A stretch of 64,000 nt of DNA from Smittia aterrima (Eukaryota; Arthropoda; Insecta; Diptera; Chironomidae): positions 2,356,001-2,420,000 of the forward strand of contig CP093831.1 in the NCBI GenBank assembly GCA_033063855.1. Reading direction: 5' to 3'. This document shows, piece after piece, positions 9,000 to 20,500 of the stretch. The translations under genes were made by a program, and so were the position numbers. Every line of letters starts with the position of its first letter. Position 1 is the stretch's first letter. The notes beneath the pieces were generated by a model. The model ran no database searches, was not told the origin of the DNA, and saw nothing but the letters and a program-made list of their open reading frames with translations.

Positions 9000-11297
9000 A
9001 TGTCACAGAAAAAAGAATATCATAATCTCTTCAACACGCTCGCTTGCATTCCTAACATCTTAGTCAATAAAAATTGCTTGATATATATGAGAAACGAGAC
9101 TTGGGTCGCTGGAAAAATAACCAACTCCGATGGGTAAGTAAATTATTTCTTTTCTTCATTTAATTTCATAAAATCTTTTTGTAGCTTCATGAATATTTGT
9201 CTTGAGAATGTCGTTTATTGCGATCAGAAGGGTTTGCAGTACAAACTAGACAACTACGCCATCAGATTCAGACAGATTTTATACATTCAAATTCCAGATT
9301 CGGTGAGTTTTTATTTTCTTGTTGTTTACCAAAGTTTGTGCCCCTCAATCGATGACGAAATTTTTTCTTCTTTGATAAGAATTGAGTGAAGGAAAATCTT
9401 CTCGCGAGTAGCTTTCGGAGGAGAGACAGTGCGTCGTAATCAGCGGGTTGTGATGAACTGTTCTCTGTAAAGCAATAAATCTGATCTAGGATACGACAAT
9501 AAATTTTTAAGTGGAAATAGCATTCGTGGAAGAAGAAGAAGAGCGATGAAAAGTTGCTTCATAATTCTGGCAAATTTAGCAACAAGAAAAATTTCACGCA
9601 ATTTGTGTGAAAAAAATTTAAAACTATTCGTGATAAGAAACTTCTCCACCACAATCAATCAATTAACCTCAGAGCAAGCATCGAAACAGCGAATAATCGA
9701 CACGAGAAAGGGAAAAATGGAGAAAAATGGTGGAAATTTTTTTAGTTTCGAAAATTACGATTGCGTTGGCTTCGACTTGGATAATACGATAGTCAAATAC
9801 AATGTGAAAAATATGATTTACCACGAGTACGATGTGTTATCAAGATTTCTCACCGCCAGAGGCTATTCAAAAGAATTCTTATTGAGACCAATCGATGAAG
9901 GTGCTGATTTCATGCAAAAGGGTTTAGTGCTTGATTTTGAACGAGGGAACTTATTGCGAACGTGTCCGGATGGCAGTATTCAAAAAGCAAGCCACGGCAC
10001 AACATTCCTGACTAATCAAGAAGTCATTGATATTTACGGCGAGAAGAGGCGATGGGAGGTTACCGACGAGTATTGCAAGGATATGTTAGTTGCTTGGAAC
10101 GGAACGATGTCGGAACAAATTAGGACATGTTTAGATTATTTCGATATGCCTGCAGCGCTTGCATTTGCTCGAATCATTGATTCCATCGACACAGATAAAG
10201 GTGAACGACAAAATAAGTATAACGTTTGGCCTGACGTTCTCGATGGATTAATGGCACTTTACTCACGTGAGCATTTCGATACGAACGAAAGTGAATACTT
10301 TGTTGGACTAAAGAACAATCCTTCAAAGTTTATTCATAAGTGTGATCAACAGACGTTGGATTGGCTTATGGCCTTGAAAGGAAAGAAGAAGACGTTTCTC
10401 GTTACGGGCTCACATATCGACTTTGCGTCTTTGACAGCTGGCTACGCGATTGGGCCCAATTGGCGTGACTACTTCGACATAGTCATTTGTTATGCGAAGA
10501 AGCCTGGATTCTTTACAATGCGACGACCCTTTATGCAGCTTGAGGGAATCAAAGAAACATCACCAATCGATGTAGGAGACTTGAAAGAAGGAACGATTTA
10601 TACGCAAGGGAACTTCACTGACCTAACAATGTTCATTGGCTCACTCATTAAGAAAAACGAGGATCTCAAGGTTGTTTACGTCGGCGATAACTTGATTCAA
10701 GATGTCTTCACGCCAAACAAACACAGGAACATAGACACTATTGCAATTGTCGAGGAGATGTGGGCTGAAGGTGTGGACTACGATAAAAACTTTGAAGTTC
10801 TTCGTTCAAATGTTTGGGGAAGCTACTTCCACACCAACGGGAACGATACACTTTGGGAAACTATAATTCGCAAGCACTCAAAAATCTGCGTCCCGTCAGT
10901 TGACGTTCTTGCTCGAAATTCATTCGATCACAAGTACTCGTGCTTCGATGCCAAGAATCCATCAAGCTGCGGGTATCATCCTCACGATCCATTTGACGTT
11001 ATTCAACAGTAGAAACTGTCAGAAATCTCCCTTTTTCTTTTGCTAGACTCAATATAATTTATGTTGACCCACTCCCACTACGATTTGTTTTCCTTCACTC
11101 AGTCATTGACATTGTGTTACATTCTAGAAATAAAATTCATATTTTATCTTCATATTCAGATAAAGATAACGACGGCCATAGAAAATTACATGCGACAGTT
11201 GCACAAACCAGCAGCGACGACTAACAAACAGACTTTTAAGAAGAAACGAGCAATGCTGGGAAATAAGAGGACTGTTGATGAGAATAATCGGAAATAA
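9000..11297 (+). CDS. Lsm10: U7 snRNP Sm-like protein Lsm10 (gene contains NT5DC1)
   Basis: Subunit of the U7 snRNP Sm ring, which replaces SmD1 and is needed for 3'-end cleavage of replication-dependent histone pre-mRNA. Exons: 9000-9133, 9185-9302 and 11160-11297, giving 129 aa (human LSM10 has 123). The Sm fold is recognisable: VAGKITNSDGFMNICLENV in motif Sm1, then the YKLDNYAIRF and ILYIQIPDS segment as Sm2. The third exon starts IKITTAIENYMRQLHK, which matches the human continuation after the IPDD segment (VNITSTIEQQL), and it joins in phase 0. The tail is Lys-rich. Intron 2 is 1,857 nt and carries the whole NT5DC1 gene on the same strand. Exons 1 and 2 are certain; the distance to exon 3 is the surprising part. 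Confidence 0.87.
9546..11012 (+). CDS. NT5DC1-type 5'-nucleotidase domain protein (HAD superfamily)
   Basis: Member of the HAD-type 5'-nucleotidase family, closest to NT5DC1. The in vivo substrate of this subfamily is not established. Intronless ORF of 488 aa. Motif I is FDLDNT (Asp77 and Asp79), the Lys region reads CYAKKPGFF, and motif III/IV is VVYVGDNLIQD near residue 370, so the acid-dependent phosphatase core looks intact. The C-terminal GYHPHDPF corresponds to the conserved GYYPNPP of NT5DC1. The first 40 residues are Arg/Lys-rich, lack acidic residues at the start and end in RNFSTT, resembling a mitochondrial presequence. Met58, just before the conserved domain, would give a cytosolic form. 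The gene sits inside Lsm10 intron 2, same strand, with its own AATAAA at 11129-11134. Confidence 0.93.
   Translation: MKSCFIILANLATRKISRNLCEKNLKLFVIRNFSTTINQLTSEQASKQRIIDTRKGKMEKNGGNFFSFENYDCVGFDLDNTIVKYNVKNMIYHEYDVLSRFLTARGYSKEFLLRPIDEGADFMQKGLVLDFERGNLLRTCPDGSIQKASHGTTFLTNQEVIDIYGEKRRWEVTDEYCKDMLVAWNGTMSEQIRTCLDYFDMPAALAFARIIDSIDTDKGERQNKYNVWPDVLDGLMALYSREHFDTNESEYFVGLKNNPSKFIHKCDQQTLDWLMALKGKKKTFLVTGSHIDFASLTAGYAIGPNWRDYFDIVICYAKKPGFFTMRRPFMQLEGIKETSPIDVGDLKEGTIYTQGNFTDLTMFIGSLIKKNEDLKVVYVGDNLIQDVFTPNKHRNIDTIAIVEEMWAEGVDYDKNFEVLRSNVWGSYFHTNGNDTLWETIIRKHSKICVPSVDVLARNSFDHKYSCFDAKNPSSCGYHPHDPFDVIQQ
11129..11134 (+). terminator. Poly(A) signal of NT5DC1 inside Lsm10 intron
   Basis: AATAAA 117 nt after the NT5DC1 stop and only about 25 nt before the acceptor of Lsm10 exon 3. 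Use of this site would end the inner transcript without entering the host exon. Confidence 0.5.
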
Positions 11298-11298
11298 A
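11293..11298 (+). terminator. Poly(A) hexamer overlapping the Lsm10 stop codon
   Basis: AATAAA whose internal TAA (11295-11297) is the Lsm10 stop codon. If used, the 3' UTR is only about 10-30 nt. The convergent acetyltransferase gene has its own minus-strand AATAAA at 11327-11332, so the 3' ends of the two genes are almost contiguous. Confidence 0.45.
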
Positions 11299-11458
11299 CG
11301 AAAATTGGTTAAAAAGATTGTTTTAATTTATTATACGAGACATTACAATTTTACAGAACAGATAGCACCTTTGACCTGAAGTTGATCTTGTAAGATATAA
11401 TTTAAAAACGAAATATAATTTGTTTCCGCATGAATAACATTTTGATCATTGAGTAAAA

Positions 11459-12698
11459 TTAAACCATTTCAATTGCCATCGCAACTCCCATGCCACCTCC
11501 AACGCATAAGCTCGCGACTCCACGTTTCTTTCCAGTTCGTTTCAAAGCGTAGATCAAAGTAACTAAGACACGAGCTCCGCTCGCTCCGATTGGATGTCCA
11601 AGAGCAATTGCGCCGCCGTTGATATTGACACGCGATGAGTCAATGTTGAGGCCTTTGTTGACTGATAATGATTGAGCAGCAAATGCTTCATTAAGTTCGA
11701 ACAGATCAACGTCATCGATAGACCATCCAGCTTTCTTCAAAACTGCTGGAACTGCCGTGATAGGACCAGCTCCCATGACCTTTGGCTCACAACCCGTTTG
11801 AGCAAAAGCAACAATACGAGCTAATGGTTTAAGGCTTCGCTTAGCAGCTTCATCAGCTGAAGCAAGAAGAACAGCTGCTGCCGAATCATTGATTCCACTC
11901 GCATTGCCAGCAGTGACAGTTCCTTCTTTGATGAAGCATGCACGGAGCTTGGCGAGACTCTCAGCTGTCGTTCCAGGTTTAATATATTCATCTTTCGTGA
12001 CGACTACAGTTTCTTTTCTTCCAGGAACTGACACAGCAACAATTTCCTCGTCGAAGTATCCAGCTTTTTGAGCTGCTTCTGCAAGGTTTTGAGATTTGGC
12101 AGCGAAAGCATCTTGATCTTGACGGGAAATCTCATATTGCTTGCCGAGTAATTCAGCAGTCTCTCCCATGTGAATTTTGTGCATAGCATCAGTTAAACCG
12201 TCGTTAATCATCGAGTCGACCATCGACGCATTTCCCATCTTAGTTCCACCTCGCAAATGCATCACATGTGGAGACTTTGTCATGCTTTCTTGACCACCAG
12301 CAACGACAATACTGGAATCTCCATTTCGAATCGCTTGGAAGCCGAGAGCAACTGATTTCAAACCAGATCCGCAAAGCATGTTGAGTCCATACGCTGGAGT
12401 TTCAATTGGAAGACCAGCTTTGAGTGCAGCTTGTCTCGCTGGATTTTGGCCTTCACCAGCTTGGAGAGCTTGACCTAAAATAACTTCGTTCACATCGGAT
12501 GGCTGAAGGTTTGCACGAGCAACAACTTCCTTGATAGCAATTGCACCAAGTTCATGAGCTGCTAATGAATTGAATGCACCCTGGAAGCTTCCTAAAATTA
12601 ATTCGATTAGCTAAGTCTTCTTGGCGATTGAAATAATTTATTTCCTTACCAATGGGAGTTCTTGCAGCAGACACAATAAATACTTCTGGTAATGACAT
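11459..12698 (-). CDS. ACAT2: Cytosolic acetyl-CoA acetyltransferase (thiolase, ACAT2)
   Basis: Condenses two acetyl-CoA into acetoacetyl-CoA, the entry step of the mevalonate pathway; insects use it for juvenile hormone, dolichol and prenylation because they lack sterol synthesis. Exons 12650-12698 and 11459-12591 on the minus strand give 393 aa (human ACAT2 has 397). The acyl-accepting Cys90 lies in MLCGSGLKSV, His349 in GHPIGASGARV and the second catalytic Cys379 in CVGGGMG, so the thiolase triad is complete. The N-terminus MSLPEVFIVSAARTPIG starts directly with the first beta strand and has no mitochondrial presequence, and the C-terminus EMV is not a peroxisomal signal. That points to the cytosolic isoform. 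The single intron interrupts codon 17. Confidence 0.95.
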
Positions 12699-14582
12699 CT
12701 TCTTAGATTACTTGTCAAGAGTTAAATTTGTCGTTGGAAGTTGATGTGCAAACGTGTCAAGCGATGATCCCAAACTAAAACCGGTCCGGGCTTTACAGCG
12801 AAATTTAATTAGAAAATATTTTTCTCTTTTGGGTTATCAACGAAGGTGAAATCTCAACAGCAGCACCTCAACAAATGTTAGTTTTCCGACGAAACTCATC
12901 ATTAACATAAGCTTTACACATTTTAAGATTTTGTTTATATAACTCTGTCATGAATGTGTTCGTCTAAGCCTCGTAAAAGTTGTTGATACTAATAAGATTG
13001 AAATTCGAAACTTTTTCATGAAATTATTAAAAAAAAAACAATGAAACGTTGAGACTTTGGATGACATTAAATGTTGAGGTTCCAAATTCAAAAATTGAAT
13101 TAACATTTCATTGAAAGAAATGATTTTAATTTAAAATCACGAGAAATTGCACAAACCTTTTGAAAGCGGTCAGAGGAACAACTGAGGATGTCGTCACATA
13201 AAATTGAAGGGAAACCTTTCAAATGTTTTCGATTTATTTGCTTTTCCGCGTATTCGCGATGAAATATTTTATGAAATATCTCAAAATCATTAGAAATAGA
13301 TTAAGAATGTTTCCTTCTCCTGAATGTTGTCAAAGAATCTTCCGAAATTAACTAAACTATTATAACTGTTATAAATTCTCTTGCGAAGAGCACGGTCGAA
13401 TCAACAGGTTTGTGTTAACTTCCAACATTCAATCCAATATCAACCTTATCCTCTTGCCACCGAAGGTTGAAAATTGTAAAACAACAAAAGGTTTTCGAGA
13501 GAATGAATATCAAACCGACGAGAGCTTTTTACCTGCGTTAAAACGTAAAGGTAAAACTACATTTTCTCTCAGTCATTCTCTGTCAGTCCATTAGACAATA
13601 ATAAAATTCACCTGAAGTTTTGAGGATTAAAAACAAAGTTTACTGCAAGTCTCATTGCTTAAGTGAGCAGAGTTTGTCGCTGATCAAGTAAAAGACATTA
13701 TACTGTGATATTATAAAGTTATTGAACGATCAAAATAGTGAGTTTCATGTGATTTCCAGCAATACATTCGAGAGAAAATGTCGCTGGAGACACTAATAAA
13801 TTAAAATTTCAGTGCAGAACTGACGGAATTTGGTTTTGGTTGTGATGCAATGTTAAGAGCAGCGAGAGATTTGGCGTGTGTTAAAGATTTCTTTTTCGAT
13901 AGAAAGAAAAAAACATTTTTATTTTTTGCCAAAAACCAATTTCAGAATGTTTCGCTCACTCTCTCATTCTGATTTGCTTTCGTGTCCATCAAGTGTGTCC
14001 ACATATACTTTTGAATGGTTTGAGGCAATCAACTCATCTTTCGCTTTAACTTAACCGATGATGATGATCGTCAGAGAAAGTTTCACAAAAGATTTTCCGA
14101 CAATTAAAGAGATATTCTCTCCTCCCGTAATGTTGTAAATCATCATCACTTCAAGTTCCATAATAAAAAATAAAAATATGGAGAAAATGAGAAACCTGAG
14201 ACTCTTCGCGCACTTCAATTACCAACCAGAGCCAAGCTTCGTCATGAAAATTAAATCTATCTTAGAAAATGAAAGAATCCGTTCAATGTGTGGCGGTTCT
14301 TGATGTGGACACGTGTAAAATAATATTTTATTCTTCTCGTTTCAGCGAAGAAATTTAAAGTTGTTTTAAGTGAAACAAAAATATCGATTTAAGCGAGAAA
14401 CAAAAAAAAAAGTTTAAAATACCGCTAATTCACAACACACGAGAAGTGAACATTTATTTTTTTGATTATTTTTTTGTGAGTGAATTACCGGAGAGAAAAG
14501 TGAAAAGTATGAGCTCAACGTGCAAAGTTGTGTAGAAATTGAGAAGAAAGAACTGAACGAAAGGACACAAAAGGAAGTGAAA
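12699..14582. promoter_or_regulatory. Divergent spacer: ACAT2 promoter and fusilli 5' UTR/promoter
   Basis: About 1.9 kb between two divergent start codons. It should hold the ACAT2 promoter on the left and the 5' UTR of fusilli on the right (the A/T-rich stretch from about 14330 to 14580 looks like untranslated leader). Short ORFs such as 13412-13594 have no coding character. No RNA gene or repeat was recognised. Confidence 0.5.
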
Positions 14583-17500
14583 ATGTTGGTTCCGGAGACT
14601 CAGAATCAGCCAAAGTATGTCGTGTCGATGTTTTTAGCGACGGCGGGTGTTGGCGGTCATTTGCAAGGATCTGATGAGAAGGAGATCATCTATTTGGTCT
14701 TCGGCATCGTTGACTTACAAAATAAAGAGGTGAGTGACCAAAAGAGTGCCCCAAAAGAAAAAAAGCAAAACGGTCCGCGTTCCATTAGAGAAAGAAATTC
14801 CTGAAAAACATGTTTTCGGCCAATCGAGTGAGTGTGTGGAGTGAAAGAAGAAGGCTTAAAACTTAAAACACCGAATATATCAATAAAGAAAAATTATCCG
14901 AAAAAAGAAATTGGGACAGCGCGAAGAAGAGATGGAAGAAAATCTTTTCGATTGTTGATTTCAAAACAACAGAATTTCTTCTTAAGATCTGTTGCGTGAT
15001 GATGCTTACTTCGCATGATGGTGTGCGTGTCTTTCTCTTTATCCACCTGTTTCTTCGAGTCCAAGTGCTAAGCAACAATCTTTATTATGCTTCAGCAATC
15101 CGTAATGTAAGGGGGAACAATTTTTTTTTGTCTGATGCTTGACCACTCGATTTTATTTCTTCGGGACGAGTTCGAGCGATGCGAAGCGGATAGAAAGGCG
15201 ATTTCAAAGACGGAAGAAGATTTTCCATCTCTTAGTTGGAGTGAAAGCAATTAGCATCTTATATGGTTCTTCACTTCTTCACTTCTTGCAAATTAATGAA
15301 GTCGAAGAATTTAAAATAAAATTGATTCGAGCAGTTAATGAACGAAATGTTTGAAGGGTTTTGTCGTTGTCTCATCGAGAGACTAACCAACTAAGAGAAG
15401 TCCCAAAAAAAATTACTTCATGATGGCCCTTCAACCTGTTCCAACATCGTCGTGTTCGTTTCTCCTCTCGCGAGTTTTTCATTATCCAAAAAAATGAGAA
15501 TTGAAGAAAAATCGCTGATGATAGACTCAATCTCCAACACGTTTGCTTTTGCTTCTTCATCACGATATTTATGAGTGGACATTCCACTTGAATAACTTCT
15601 TTTCTTTTATTTACATTTTATACGGTCGTAATAAATAAATTTGTGAGATTTTTTTTTCGGTATCTTTTACTCTCGGGGAGTGAAGCGTTTTTTGCTGTTG
15701 CTAGAAATCTTTTTTATGGCGATTCGGAGACGAAAGAGAAAAATCGAAAGATGGAAATTTTATTAATCTCCGATAGGCTTGTCTTGCGTTCATTGGACCA
15801 CAATGATGGCTTGTGTCTATGAAGATGAGTTTTTTTTAAACTTCATTTAGATGAGATATTCATCGTTTAAGTAATGCGATGCCATGGCAATTCTGGAAGA
15901 GTTTGTTAAGCCCACAATGTTGCCATCGTCATCCGCTTTCCTTATAAAACTAAACCTCTGGCTGATGGCCATTAATAATCATGTTGACGCTACAAGTTTA
16001 ACGAGTTCTTGTTCACCGGGATAAGAAATGAAACACATCGTTGTCGTTTCAGTGCAAGACGAGAAAAATAAAATCTCTCCACGCTCTCTCGAATATTTCA
16101 AGCAACAAACGCCAAACGCACAAAATTGAAGTTATTGAGTGTTGAGAACTTTTTTCCTTTCCACGAAAGATTCGTTAGCCACAAATTCTATGCGAAGTTT
16201 AGAACTTTTCCCTTATTTCATCAAAAAGCAAAATAATTACAAAAGTCAACTTTTTTTTTCGTATTTTAACGAAATGCAGTGGCAAAATGAAAGTCTCGAG
16301 TAAAAATAAATAAGTTTATGCAAATGTTTTGCAGATTCACTTATCAGAGAAATGATTTTTATTTTTTGTTGTGAGCTACAAGGACAAGAAGTTGAAAACA
16401 ACATTTCAAGCGAACGCCCTTCTTTAACATTTTAAAATTCATTGAATTCAGATTCAATTTTAATTTCTTTCTATTTTCCATTCTATCATTTCAGATTATT
16501 GGAATAAAGCAATATTTGGTACGACCACTAGGAATTCAATTCGTTAAGAATTCAGCCACATCACCAAACACGAGCGCAACGTCATCGGAGAGTGGAAGCA
16601 TAGCATCAACATCAGCATACACAGAGCCTTTGATTGCTGAAACAATTCTTCAATCAGCTGGCCGATCGCTCGGCGATGTTATCAATGATGTAAGTTTCCT
16701 CTTTGTATGCGAATTGCTGTAACATTAAATTGCGAATTCCTATGAAAAGACTATAATCTAATAGCATTAGGATTTTACAAGTTATTGCAACAATGTTATT
16801 CGATCGAATCGACTCAACCTGATTGAGATTTTATGTCATGTCTCCAGTTGAAAATAAATGTGCAAACAATTTGCAAATTAATTTGCATTCACACTTGTGT
16901 ACCAACAGATGTTTGATTAATAGAAAATGCATACAGCACAAATCACTTTAATGCACTTCTTGAGCTCTTCGATGAATGTGAGCAAAGAAACAAGTTTCCA
17001 TTCGAAAGAAATTCTTCGCCGACATTCTCTGGTCCTACGTCAACTTCGATAACGCTTCTCAAGGGCACGAACGTGATCGGGTATTCGAGAGAGATTTTCT
17101 GATAGCGATAGTCGAAATGATGTTACGACCTGAAACTAGAAAAACAAGTGAGAGTTTCCTTTACTCACATTTTAATTGCTCGACATCGCGTTTTCGCCTT
17201 ATCACAAACAAATAACTCGCGTAGCAATGTGAAATACTTTTTAAAATGAAGATATGAGCGTCGGGGGAGTGAGACTGAGAGGATTAAAAGAATAATCTTA
17301 TCTTAAGTTACGCGAGAATTGTAAAGTGACATTTGAAACCAAAATTAGAGGAAAACTCACGATCGATGACTGGCAAACAACTTTTAATTCAAAGTTTATT
17401 TCTGACGAGTTTCTATTTTCAACCTGGTGGCTTTCCACGCAAGATAAAATCGACAAAGACTTATCATTAAAAGTAATACACACACGCAAATTATGTCAAG

Positions 17501-20500
17501 TCACTTAATGTCTGAATGGAGAGAAGGAAATTACGACAGATGATGATAACTAAAGATATTTGCTACCGGTCGCTCAATTTAAAAGTTCCACAATTTCTGC
17601 GTTATCGCTTTAATCGATGTCCAAAGAATCTCGACTAATGACCAATTCCTGGTTCAAATGACGCAACTTAAACTCAGCATAATGACGTCCTCATGGGTCT
17701 CTCTTATCCAAGCCATCGATAATTTCAATCCTTGAACTCTTCCGCGACCCGCCACATAGCCAATTGTCCATCAAACGTTTATTGTTGCCGGAGATGATCG
17801 AACGATTCTTTTCTTTATTTAAAAAAAATTAAAATAAATATTTGTGCTCATGAAGAAAATGTGATGATAATTACCTCCGCCGTGTAATGTTCGATGCTCG
17901 AACCAGCGTCTTCACTCGTCTCCATGTATTATCTTCTTGTGTTCAACTATTAACCTTTTTTTCGCATTGAGAATTTGCGTTTCCAATTATTAGACGTTTT
18001 TATTGTCGTTATGGATTTCAGTGAAGTTCGTTTTTGTGGTTGTAGGGAAGTCTCTTGATGGTGACCTTATGATATTCTCCATCGTCATCACCATCAATAA
18101 TACATTTTTTTTCGGTTAGTTGGTCTGGCTAGCACACGTCGAATTTGATTGTTGAATCTGCCGACTCTTCTGTCTTCATTTAATAAATGCCAAAAGAGAG
18201 AGCATTCGAGAGATAAGAACAAAGGATCCTTAATTTGAATTGAAAGGTTGGACAGGGTCGTGATGTCAAAAGTCAATCTCATACGGTGATCGTTAAGTTT
18301 AGACTTTAAAATTAAGTAATGTTAGTCAAAGAGGAAGTCTTTGAATGCTTGTTAGTCGATTGAGATTATTTATGATAATTAATGTAATGTGTAATGAGCG
18401 TTCTGTACAAAGCAGCGTAGTAAAAAAAAGATCTTTTGAAATCGTTAAACGCAGCGCTTTTCTCTTAGCTCTTTTAAAATCCATGGAGAGAAGCAACAAA
18501 AAAAATGTCTTGAATGATTAAACTTCGATTTACGCACGACATCGAGCGATTTTTCAATCTTTTTTATGGCTTCTGCTAATAAAGCGAACAATCTCTCTCT
18601 CTCTTCTTGGAGCTTATGTAAATTGCACTGCATTTAAAAAAACGGTTAATTTGTGTTTCTCTAAAATTATGTCAACGAAAGAAATGATTTCTAGCTGCCG
18701 GTTTGAATTGCTTAATTCGAGCTCGACTTTCATACTCACGTCGCTCGTTCTCGCTCTCTCTAATAGCAGAATTCGTAATTATTCTGCATAGTTCGTGTAA
18801 TTTGTCTCGTCGCTGAATAATTATTTCGTCGAGAGAATATCAAGCAAGAGCATAAAATCAAATTCCCCCCACAGACAGAGTTTCAGAACTAATTTGCGTC
18901 ATTTGCAACGTCCCATATGGATTTTCCCTTTTGACATACAACGTACACAATGATTACTGATAACTGCTTTGAAATTATATTCGCGTTTGTAATTTTTTTT
19001 CTTCTTTTTTTCGCTTTGGCTGTCTTCAATGAACTTTGACATTAAGAAAAAGAAAAATTAAAAATGGAAATAGTAGACTGGATGCACATTATTTATTCCG
19101 ATAATGACGCCGAGCGTTACGTATCAAAGGTGAGAGCGGAGTAGCTAACAATATCCGTTCATTAAAAATATAAAAAGTAGAATATTTTAATTGTGCGAGT
19201 CGCTTAGCTGAGAGCTTATTTAATGGCGATAATGTTTTTTGAAAGCAGATCACCAGAGTTTAAGACATTGCGCTCAAGTCTAATTAGTGGCTTTTGTGAC
19301 TCTCTGATTCAAGTCGATTTTCAACTGTAATTAGCCGTTTTTTTCCTTCTAAGATATGCCTTTTAAATAAATTAAAACTTTTAATGCCCTCAACATGTGA
19401 TCAGCTTCGTCGTAATGAAAAAAAAAGTCAAAATATGCATAAAAAAGTTCAAACATTCCAATCCCCATTAGACGAGCCGCGAAGGCAGCCATTGATTAAA
19501 TTGACTTTCATATTGAAAGCTATTCTCACTTGCTGTGACTTAAATGAATGGACAGAGAAGCATTCGATTTCCTCTATGTAAAGGGATCGAGGCCATAAAA
19601 ACGAGAAGTTATGACGTGAATGGAAACTACAACGGGAACGAATGACGCAAAGCTGAGTGTGTAAGGAGTCGCAAAGATTAGGTGGACGATTGATTTGCGC
19701 AAGTCATCGTTAGAAAAAAATCTTTGCTCGGAACATTATGCAAATATCATCTACGAACGAATCTTTTCGAAAAGCAAATTGTTAATTCAAACAGATAACT
19801 GCTTGATGTCATCAATAACAGAAATTTCTTTTTCGGTGCAAAATCGTTTTAGCATTTACTCAATCGGCTAATATTGAGATTGATTGCGAAACGATTCCGT
19901 TTGTGGAGCGCGCTGTTGCGTGAAACTTGTTTGAAAACAAAGCTGCCCGGTGATTCCCAGGGATTCTTTTGGTCAGAGCTTTTAAATCTTCGATCGATAA
20001 ATAATTAAAATTCTTCATTTGCTCAATAATTTTACTGAAAATCTGAGAAGCTCTGCATGTTAACGAAGGTGACCGAATATATTTTTAGTCGAGTTTATAA
20101 TTAAAATATTGGACTGGGGAGAGGATTTACAGTTAAAATTAGCAAACAGAAGAAGAAACTTTATGCTGGCGATTTTATCGAATGAGAGAATTTCACTGCA
20201 AGATCAATTCAGGGAATTTTATTTTTTTATTTACTTTCGGCGAATTAACAAATTGCGAACAAACAACACAAATGTGACAACTGGTCTCATCCAAACGTTA
20301 TTTTTTTCGCTGAGTAACCATCTCGTGCAAGATAAATCGTAAACGATGATTCGACGAGATTCATTTGGCTAGAAACGCAATCAAAAATAATCTTTCTTCT
20401 ATTTCAGTTTGACACTTACCTGCGCTCTTTAAAAATCGATCAAAACCATATTTGTTTGGTCACGGATGGCCAATTGCCGTTGCGACAATGTCTTCATCCC

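Noticed and set aside
9376..9439. Nearby acceptors (9379, 9391) that would end Lsm10 with one residue (stop at 9385) or with 15 residues (stop at 9439).
   Set aside because: Neither gives family-like sequence, while the distant exon at 11160 continues the protein as in human LSM10 and in the correct phase. Minor use cannot be ruled out.
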